In this document: in pieces, positions 57,897 through 64,000 of the stretch
How the letters are laid out: each line of letters begins with the position of its first letter
How positions within the stretch are numbered: position 1 is the first letter of the stretch
Assembly: GCA_041389885.1 (NCBI GenBank)
Contig: JAWKRB010000009.1
Location: forward strand, 62,001-126,000
Source of the DNA: JAWKRB01 sp041389885
GTDB taxonomy: Bacteria > Myxococcota_A > Polyangia > Polyangiales > Ga0077539
DNA length: 64,000 bases
Direction of reading: 5' to 3'
Notes under the pieces: generated by a model
Seen by the model: only the letters and a program-made list of their open reading frames with translations
Told to the model about the DNA's origin: nothing
Database searches by the model: none
Position numbers and translations under genes: made by a program

Positions 57897-59108
57897 TCAG
57901 GCGCCTGCGTTCGGGGTCGGTAGCCAGAGCTCGAAGCGTGCTCCCCGCTCACCCAAATCGCGAGAAACCGACCGCAACGTGCCACCGTGAGACTCCGCCA
58001 CAAGTCGAGCCATGTACAAGCCCATTCCAACGCCGTGCTGTCCTTTTGACGTGACGAAGGGCTCGAACAATCGACCCCACAGCTCGGGCGGAACCCCCTC
58101 TCCGTCGTCTTGCACCGAAATGACCACGCCGCCGCCGGAGGGGTAGGCCTCGAGCTCCACGAGCCCTCCGTGCGGCGCCGCCTGGAGGGCGTTGCGGAGG
58201 AGGTTCACCAGCGCCTGGATGAGCTTCTGAGAGTCTCCCACGAGGGTGGTCACGCCGGGCCTCAGGGTGACGCGCAGCGTGCGGTCAGAGAACGCGCTGT
58301 CCATGCGCACCACGATCTCGGCGTCGTGGAGCAGCGCGCGCACGTCGACCCGGGCGGGACGCAGCGCGATGCTGCCCCCCGACGCGAACTGGTTCATCGC
58401 CTGGAGGCTCGCGAGCTGGTTGCGCATCCCCGAGACGCCGATGTGGAGGCACTCCTTCAGCCGCTCGGGCACGCTGTGCGACTCGAACTGCTGCTCCAGC
58501 AGCACGAGGCCCTGGAGCACGTTGCGCAGGTCGTGGGTCACCCCCACGGTGAGCCTCCCGAGGGTGCTCAAGCGCTCGAGGTGGAGCATCTTCTGCTGCG
58601 TGCTCCGCAGCTCATCGAGGGCCGCGGTGAGCTCGTCGCTGCGCTCTGAGAGCAGGTCGAGGAGCTTCTGGTTCATCCGCACCGAGCGCACGTGCTCACG
58701 GGCGAGGTCGAGGGCCGAGAGCAGCTCATCGGCGTCCCACGGCTTCTTGAGGTGGCGAAAGACCCGGGCGCGGTTGATCGCGTTGATCAGCATCGGCGTG
58801 TCGGAGAACGCCGTGATCAAGATCCCCGCGGTGTCGGGCGCGCGCACGCTCAGGTGCTCGAGGAGCTCGACGCCGGTCATCCCCGGCATCCTGTGGTCGG
58901 TGATCACCACGTCGAAGCGGGTGCGATCGAGCTGCTCCATCGCCTCCGCGCCGGAGCGAGCCTCGACGACCGTGCAGTGCCCCTCGATGAACGCCCGCAG
59001 CACGACGATGTTCTCGTACTCGTCGTCGACGACCAGCACGTGACCGGTCAACGGCTCCCCGAGACCGTGCCTCTGCGCAAGATGTGAGATGCGCTCCCAG
59101 GTCGCCAC
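57897..59108 (-). CDS. Receiver-histidine kinase protein, PhcR-like architecture
   Basis: 403 residues from GTG 59108 (open frame to 59243; start uncertain). Receiver domain (about 22-140) with 'VLVVDDE', phospho-acceptor Asp71 in 'VVITDHRMPGMTG', 'ILITAF' and Lys in 'HLKKPWD'. A coiled linker and a histidine kinase follow: H192 in 'VGVTHDLRNVLQG', N box 'LVNLLRNALQAAP', 'DDGEGVPPELWG' and 'GVGMGLYMARL'. A receiver in front of a kinase is the unusual layout of PhcR in Ralstonia. Its gene is 36 bases before the methyltransferase. It could receive from the membrane kinase and pass on to an unseen partner. Confidence 0.85.
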   Translation of the reverse strand: MATWERISHLAQRHGLGEPLTGHVLVVDDEYENIVVLRAFIEGHCTVVEARSGAEAMEQLDRTRFDVVITDHRMPGMTGVELLEHLSVRAPDTAGILITAFSDTPMLINAINRARVFRHLKKPWDADELLSALDLAREHVRSVRMNQKLLDLLSERSDELTAALDELRSTQQKMLHLERLSTLGRLTVGVTHDLRNVLQGLVLLEQQFESHSVPERLKECLHIGVSGMRNQLASLQAMNQFASGGSIALRPARVDVRALLHDAEIVVRMDSAFSDRTLRVTLRPGVTTLVGDSQKLIQALVNLLRNALQAAPHGGLVELEAYPSGGGVVISVQDDGEGVPPELWGRLFEPFVTSKGQHGVGMGLYMARLVAESHGGTLRSVSRDLGERGARFELWLPTPNAGA

Positions 59109-59360
59109 GGGGCGGGACTCTATCGACCTGCGGTACAGCGGTTCAACAGCCAGTCGACGACGACGGCCCTTCAGACCAGAACCCTCGCGACGCAGCCCAG
59201 CAGCGCGATCAGCACGCAGGCCGTCATCGATCCCGTCACCCATGTCGTCTCTCTCAAGGCCACGCCACCGTTCGCGAACATCTGGACGGCTCCTGTACGC
59301 AACTTCGTTCGTTCTGAACCAGCGTGGAGGAGCGATTCAAAGAGCGTGCCGAGGCGGGGC
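59109..59360. other. Intergenic stretch between coaBC and the phc-like cluster
   Basis: 252 bases with somewhat lower GC than the flanks. It should hold the promoter of the minus-strand cluster. A possible peptide on the minus strand (59171-59281, 36 aa, with one hydrophobic helix 'MTACVLIALLGCVARVLV' at its C terminus) has little support. No clear -10/-35, riboswitch or terminator was recognised. Confidence 0.3.
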
Positions 59361-60560
59361 TCAGCCGGGGCTCGAGGGCCGCGCGCGCGTCGCCACCGCG
59401 TCGAGAATTTTCGACGCCAGCTCAACCTTGCTCATGCGCGGCAGCGCCTCGACCGCCGTGGCAGTGACCAGCGTCGCGACGTTGTCGTCGCCCTCGAAGC
59501 CATCGCGCGCGAGGTTCGCGACCACGAGGTCGCAGCGCTTTCGCGCGAGCTTGTCACGGGCGTAGCCGACGAGGTCGGCGGTCTCGACCGCGAAGCCCAC
59601 GAGCACCGGCCGGGGGGCGCCGCGCGCGGCCCCGAGCTCGGCGAGGATGTCGGGGTTCTTCGTGAGCGAGATCGAGAGCTCGCCCGCGGTCTTCTTGAGC
59701 TTCTCCGTCGAGACCGTCGCGGGGCGGTAGTCGGCCACCGCGGCGCTCATGATCACCGCGTCTGCCGCGGGGAGCAGGGCGCTCACCGCGTCGCGCATTT
59801 CTAGCGCCGAGCGCACTCTGTGCACCGACGCGCCGACCGGGGGTGCGAGGGCCGAGGGACCGGTCACCAGGTCGACCCCTGCGCCGCGGCGGAGGGCGAC
59901 CTCGGCGAGCGCGTACCCCATGCGCCCCGAGGAGCGGTTGCCGAGAAAGCGCACGGGGTCGAGGGCCTCGTAGGTCGGCCCCGCGGTGATCACCACGCGC
60001 AGCCCCTCGAGGTCTTTGGGGCAGAGGGCGTCGGCGGCGGCGCGAGCGATGGCCTCGGGCGCGGCCATGCGACCCACGCCTGACTCTCCGCTCGCGAGGG
60101 GGCCGTCGTCAGGGCCCACGACGATCGCCCCCCGCGCGATGAGGGTGGCGAGGTTCGCCTGCGTCGCGGGGTTCGTCCACATGCGCGGGTGCATCGCGGG
60201 CGCGACCACCAGCGGCCCGCGCGCGGCGAGGAGCGCGGTGCTGGCGAGGTCGTCCGCGAGCCCCAGCGCCATGCGCGCGAGGAGGTTCGCGGTCGCCGGG
60301 GCGACGACCGAGAGCCCGCACCGCGAGGTCAGCTCGATGTGAAGCTCGCCGGAGAAGCTCGGGTCCCAGAGCTCGGTGTGCGCGGCGCGGCCGGTGATGC
60401 CCGCGAAGGTCAGAGGTGTGATGAAGCGGGTGGCCGCCGCCGTCATCACCGTCTCGACCCTCGCGCCGGCGCGCTGGAGCTCCCTCGCGAGCGCCGCGGA
60501 CTTGTACGCCGCGATGCCGCCTCCCACGACGAGCATCACCGACTGGCCGGCGAGGCTCAC
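59361..60560 (-). CDS. coaBC: Phosphopantothenoylcysteine decarboxylase / phosphopantothenate-cysteine ligase (CoaBC)
   Basis: 399 residues from GTG 60560, fixed by GTGA overlap with the upstream stop. Two steps of coenzyme A synthesis. The flavin decarboxylase half (about 1-180) has 'VVGGGIAAYKSAALAR', the His in 'GELHIELTSRC', 'VVAPATANLLARMALGLADD' and 'VVAPAMHPRMW'; the usual Asn of PxMNxxMW is His, as in the mycobacterial enzyme. The ligase half has 'VVITAGPTYEALDPVRFLGN', 'SSGRMGYALAE', 'AAVADYRP' with 'KLKK' and 'KNPDILAELG'. The protein is complete. Upstream genes encode the P460-like protein and two propeller proteins. Confidence 0.95.
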   Translation of the reverse strand: MSLAGQSVMLVVGGGIAAYKSAALARELQRAGARVETVMTAAATRFITPLTFAGITGRAAHTELWDPSFSGELHIELTSRCGLSVVAPATANLLARMALGLADDLASTALLAARGPLVVAPAMHPRMWTNPATQANLATLIARGAIVVGPDDGPLASGESGVGRMAAPEAIARAAADALCPKDLEGLRVVITAGPTYEALDPVRFLGNRSSGRMGYALAEVALRRGAGVDLVTGPSALAPPVGASVHRVRSALEMRDAVSALLPAADAVIMSAAVADYRPATVSTEKLKKTAGELSISLTKNPDILAELGAARGAPRPVLVGFAVETADLVGYARDKLARKRCDLVVANLARDGFEGDDNVATLVTATAVEALPRMSKVELASKILDAVATRARPSSPG

Positions 60561-61045
60561 GGGTCGCCCGCCTGTCGCTCCGTGCACTGCCAGTCACGGG
60601 CGCGGCAGGCGGCGGTGTCGTGGCACGAGATGCAGCGGTTGACCCGGCCGTCCTCCGAGACGCCGGCGCCCGCGCGGACGCGCTGCCAGTGCCAGTCTCC
60701 GCGCGGGGGATCGAAGCCGGGCTCTTTGCGCATCACCGTCCACGCCAGGAGGTCGGCGGCGTTGCAGGAGCCGCCGAACTCCTCCTTCACCACGACGGTG
60801 CCCGCGGGTAGCGTCGCGGCGTTGTTGATGTACGCCTGCGCCGACTCGGGGTTGATCCAGACCCGGATGTTTCGCACCACGTCCCCCGAGGGGTTGGGCT
60901 GGTGCTCGACGGTGCCTCGGCAGCGGCGCACCTCGACGAAGCGGGTCGCGTAGTCGCTCGGCACGAGGGAGGTCGGACCCGCGGGTGGATCGGTCCCGCA
61001 AGAGACGGCCGCGAAGGCGGCGACGAGGAGGATCTGCGCGCGCAT
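60557..61045 (-). CDS. Cytochrome P460-like exported haem protein
   Basis: 162 residues from ATG 61045. Lipoprotein signal ('LLVAAFAAVSC'). The rest fits the cytochrome P460 family, small secreted c-type haem proteins: 'RNIRVWINPESAQAYINN', 'PAGTVVVKEEFGG', 'LAWTVMRKEPGFDP' with 'GDWHWQRV', and the haem-binding 'NRCISCHDT' (CxxCH). P460 proteins in ammonia oxidisers convert hydroxylamine or bind NO; homologues elsewhere have unknown roles, and the Lys cross-link cannot be judged by eye. It is coupled by GTGA to coaBC and lies 13 bases after the NHL gene. Confidence 0.84.
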   Translation of the reverse strand: MRAQILLVAAFAAVSCGTDPPAGPTSLVPSDYATRFVEVRRCRGTVEHQPNPSGDVVRNIRVWINPESAQAYINNAATLPAGTVVVKEEFGGSCNAADLLAWTVMRKEPGFDPPRGDWHWQRVRAGAGVSEDGRVNRCISCHDTAACRARDWQCTERQAGDP

Positions 61046-61058
61046 CACCGACGGGAGT

Positions 61059-62330
61059 CTACTGCATGAGCACCACGCGAACGCGCTGGTTGTACGTGTC
61101 GGCGATCCAGAGCCGCCCGCTGGAGTCGACCTCGATGCCGTAGGGCGTGTCGAGCAGCGCCTCGGCGACCGGACGTCCGTCTCCCGCGAAGCCCCGCATC
61201 CCGCAGCGACCCACCACGGTCTGCACGCGCCCGTCGGCGCCCACCCGGCGCACGCAGTGGTTCTGGGTGTCGGCGATGTAGAGCGTTCCATCGGGGGCGA
61301 CGTCGATGTCGGTGGGGCCGTTCAGCTGCGCCTCGGTCGCGGGCAGCCCGTCGCCGGCCGAGCCCGCGGTGCCGTTGCCCGCGACGGTGGTGATCACGCC
61401 GTCGACGGAGATACGGCGAATCACGTGGTTGCCCGTGTCTGCGAAGAAGAGGTTGCCGGCGCGATCGAGCTCGATGCGCGCGGCGGGCGGCGCGGCCTGA
61501 CCGGTCGGGTTGCGAAAGGTCGCGCGCGACGCCGGACCGTTGTCGCCGGTGTACCCCGCCATGCGCGGGGTCCCCGCGAAGGTGGTGATGACCCCGTTGG
61601 TGTCGACGCGGCGGATGCACTGGTTCGCCTGGTCCGAAATGAACAGGTCCCCGTTCGCGGCGACGGCGACGCCCACGGGGAGGTCCAGGGCGGCGTCGAG
61701 GGCGGGGCCGCTGTCGCCGCCGAAGCTCCTCGCGCCGGTGCCGCAGAGGTCCTCGAACATCGAGGGCGTGTCGTCGCCGTCGGCGGTGCGCCCCACGTTC
61801 GTGAGGCGCTTCACGATGCTGTTGTGCCAGGCCGCCACGATCATGCGACCCTGCGGATCGAAGACCATGTGGGTGGGGTGGTTCAAGCGATGCCGGAGCG
61901 CGCGCTCGGGCCGCCGCGGCGTGCCCGGCGCGATGGGCGGATCGGTGCCGTCCTGCAGCTCACCCGTGCCGGCGATGGTGCGCACCACGCCGCTCGGCGC
62001 GCGCTCGCGGATCGTGTGGTTGTTCCAGTCGATGTAATACAGGCGCTGGCCGTCGGGGCCGATGAGCACCTCGACCGGGAGGTACGCCCGAGACAGCGTG
62101 CCCTGCACGTTCTCGTCGCCGATGCCCGCCTCGCCGGTGCCGACGACGGTGCAGATGGTCCCCACCGCGGGCGTGCACGAGGCCGGCGCGGGGGGAGGGC
62201 GATCTCCCTCCTCGCCGCAGCGGCTCACGAGGGCCTCGTCGATGGTGCGAACCGAGGCGCACGGGTCGGAGCTCCCGCACCCCAGCGACGCGGCGACGCC
62301 CAGCAGCGCGAGGCGAGACCCGGGGCTCAC
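61059..62330 (-). CDS. NHL-repeat beta-propeller lipoprotein
   Basis: 423 residues from GTG 62330, chosen because it overlaps the stop of the upstream propeller gene (GTGA) and begins a lipoprotein leader ('LALLGVAASLGC'). Six NHL blades are visible, each with the type 'GNLFFADTGNHVIRRISVDG' and 'VITTVAGNGTAGSAGDGLPA', for example 'LFISDQANQCIRRVDTNG' and 'LYIADTQNHCVRRVGADG'. The linker before the first blade carries 'CTPAVGTICTVVGTGEAG'. NHL propellers bind proteins or carbohydrates at one face; the ligand here is unknown. Near-duplicate architecture with its upstream neighbour. Confidence 0.88.
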   Translation of the reverse strand: MSPGSRLALLGVAASLGCGSSDPCASVRTIDEALVSRCGEEGDRPPPAPASCTPAVGTICTVVGTGEAGIGDENVQGTLSRAYLPVEVLIGPDGQRLYYIDWNNHTIRERAPSGVVRTIAGTGELQDGTDPPIAPGTPRRPERALRHRLNHPTHMVFDPQGRMIVAAWHNSIVKRLTNVGRTADGDDTPSMFEDLCGTGARSFGGDSGPALDAALDLPVGVAVAANGDLFISDQANQCIRRVDTNGVITTFAGTPRMAGYTGDNGPASRATFRNPTGQAAPPAARIELDRAGNLFFADTGNHVIRRISVDGVITTVAGNGTAGSAGDGLPATEAQLNGPTDIDVAPDGTLYIADTQNHCVRRVGADGRVQTVVGRCGMRGFAGDGRPVAEALLDTPYGIEVDSSGRLWIADTYNQRVRVVLMQ

Positions 62331-64000
62331 ATCGCCCCCCGCGTCGACCAGCCCCGCCACACCCGGCGAACGCGGTGGTTGAACGAGTCGGAGATGTACA
62401 TGTCGCCCTCTGGACTGAACGCCACCCCGTAGGGGCGATAGAGGCTGGCCTCGCTCGCGGGACCACGATCGCCCCCGAACTCACGCGCGCCCGTGCCGAC
62501 GATCGTGCGCGACGTCGGTCACCGGATCCCAGGCGCGCACCCGATGGTTGTTGGTGTCGGCGATGTAGAGCCAGCCGTCAGGGCCGACCTCGATGTCCTG
62601 CGGCGAGTGCAGCGTGGCGGAGGCGCCAGGGCCGCCGTCTCCGCCGAAGCCGAATTCTCCGCAGCGGCCGACCACCGCGCGAATGATCTGGGTGGTCGGG
62701 TCGACGCGCCGGACGCAGTGGTTGCCCGTGTCGCTGATGTACATCGCGCCGTCTGACGAGAAGGCGAGGCCACCCTCGGGCTCGGGGTTCTCGCCGTCCT
62801 GCCAGTTGAACCCGGCTCTTGCCGCGGGGCCGTTGTCCCCGATGTCACGGTCCATCTCAGACTGCTCCGAGGTGGGCGAGTGTCGTCCGCCGCGCCCCGC
62901 GACCGTGTCGATGATCCCCTGCGGGTTGATGCGACGCACCCGTCCGTTGGCCTGATCGAGGATGTAGTAGTTGCCGGCGGGGTCCCACGCGCCGTGAGAG
63001 GGCTGCTTGAGCCGCGCGTCCGAGGCCGCCGCGCCGTCGCCCGCGAAACCGGCGCCGCGCCCCACGGTCACCAGCACGCGGCCGGTGCTGGGATCCCACC
63101 GACGAATCTTGTGGTTGTGCCAGGCGACCAGATACAACAGCCCGTCGCGGAACGTGATGTCGGTCGGGTGGTTCAACGCCACGGTGTCGCCCATCGCGCC
63201 CGGCGCCGAGAGGTCTGAGAGGTCGTCAGGGCCGTCGCCTGGGAGCGCGGTGCCGATGATCGTCTCGAAGGTGCCCGCCGCCGTCGCGCGGCGCACCCGG
63301 TGGTTGTTCCAGTCGAGCACCACCGCCGCGCCGTCGGGCGCGAACTCGACGTCGATGGGCCAGTACATCGAGCTCTCGCGCAGGGGCCTGCCGTCTCCGT
63401 TGAACCCGGCGACGCCGTTGCCGGCCCAGGTGCAGATCACCCCGGGCTCGCGGTCGCAGCGCGTGATCGACTCGGGCGTCGTGACCTCCGGCGAGATCGT
63501 CGCCGGGGCGCCGAAGCGAAAGATGGCGCCGTCGGTGAGGGGCTCCGCGGAGACCTGCCCCCCCACGGCCCACACGGTGCCCTCGGGGGAGCGCCAGACG
63601 CCGTGAAATTCCACGCTCGTCGTCGGGCGGCGCGCGGTCTCCTGCCACACGCCGCCGCTGCGGGTGAAGATCGCGCCCTGCGCGCCGACCGCGACGGGGT
63701 TCCCGCGCTCGGGGATCCACACCCCGTTGAGCTTGGGCGCGTCGGGGAGCGCCGCCTGACGCCATCCGCTGCCGTCGCCCTCCAGGATCGTGCCCGACAC
63801 CGTACCCCCGACCGCCACGCGCTCGCTGCCGCGGCTGTGCACGGTGAACAGCGCGCCGCGCGCGGAGCTCGGAACGCTCACCGAGGACCACCGCGCGCCG
63901 TCCCAGTGCAGCGTCACCGAGTTGGTGCCGACGATCCAGACATCGTTCGACGCGTTGCCCCAGACCTTGAAGAAGGTCTCGCGCGCGCCGAGCCCGTCGG
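62327..64000 (-). CDS. NHL-repeat beta-propeller protein, 5' end outside the window, frame interrupted near 62512
   Basis: Open to the right edge of the window, where the frame reads '...FKVWGNASNDVWIVGTNSVT', a form of the WxxxxxDVW motif of secreted propellers. Further on, NHL blades follow: 'CTWAGNGVAGFNGDG', 'LYLVAWHNHKIRRWDPSTG', 'YYILDQANGRVRRINPQG', 'MYISDTGNHCVRRVDPTT' and 'LYIADTNNHRVRAWDPVT'. Just after this last blade (about 62512) the frame is lost by +1 (or -2) in a short GCGC run, and the missing last blade ('FSPEGDMYISDSFNHRVRRV') is found in the next frame down to a stop at 62327, which overlaps the start of the second NHL gene. Probably an assembly indel; the gene is likely intact. 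Confidence 0.82.

Overview
The window is very GC-rich, with almost every codon ending in G or C, and is packed with genes. It most likely comes from a member of the Myxococcota (myxobacteria and relatives). Pointers are secreted FGE-sulfatase-like and MopE-type lipoproteins, VIT/von Willebrand proteins with an AgmX/TonB-like domain, an Hsp40-TPR protein next to a fused PilT-type ATPase, a Ser/Thr kinase with a membrane tail, and large hybrid histidine kinases. The class is an inference from gene content. No tRNA, rRNA, CRISPR array, phage or insertion sequence was found. Nearly all of the window is coding. Eleven same-strand gene pairs overlap by exactly four bases (ATGA or GTGA), and most convergent pairs are separated by fewer than 15 bases or overlap.

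Layout. 1-9.7 kb: the end of a SpoIIE-type phosphatase, a vWA protein, two cysteine-rich or FGE-type lipoproteins, a transglutaminase-like/TPR lipoprotein, a Spo0M-HEAT fusion, a BoxD-like aldehyde dehydrogenase and a small secreted protein. 9.8-18 kb: two tandem giant FecR-VIT-vWA paralogues. 18-27.8 kb: an outer-membrane-like protein facing a minus-strand run sbcD-sbcC-membrane protein-tubulin/FtsZ-like GTPase-two unknown proteins. 27.9-31.5 kb: DnaJ-TPR protein, a single polypeptide with two PilT/PilU-type ATPases, and a small membrane protein. 31.5-38.1 kb: a coupled operon of MopE/FGE lipoprotein, TPR protein and Ser/Thr kinase, then a sigma-region-3-like protein with a universal stress protein, and an outer-membrane barrel. 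38.2-43 kb: carA-carB-DoxX. 43-50.5 kb: a PQQ-type propeller protein, CapA lipoprotein, an HSDL2-like dehydrogenase with class I fumarase, two tiny genes and a DUF3943-like protein. 50.5-52.6 kb: pyrophosphatase and SthA transhydrogenase. 52.6-59.1 kb: a cluster resembling the Ralstonia phcB-phcS-phcR quorum-sensing genes plus a cyclopropane fatty acid synthase. 59.4-64 kb: coaBC, a cytochrome P460-like protein and two NHL-propeller proteins.

Two loci stand out. One is the tubulin-like GTPase with its membrane partner and two unrecognised proteins, transcribed behind sbcDC (19.1-27.8 kb); this looks like a membrane-remodelling or filament system not covered by standard annotation. The other is a three-gene cell-cell signalling candidate (53.7-59.1 kb) with a PilZ-like domain fused to a PhcB-like methyltransferase, flanked by a REC-kinase and a membrane kinase-REC-kinase hybrid.

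Several genes (the second VIT protein, the 18.2 kb protein, sbcC, carB, the PQQ protein, CapA and the first NHL protein) have broken frames whose two halves both match the family. With at least eight sites in 64 kb, mostly in short G/C runs, residual indels in a long-read assembly are the likeliest cause, so these genes should be read as probably intact in the cell.
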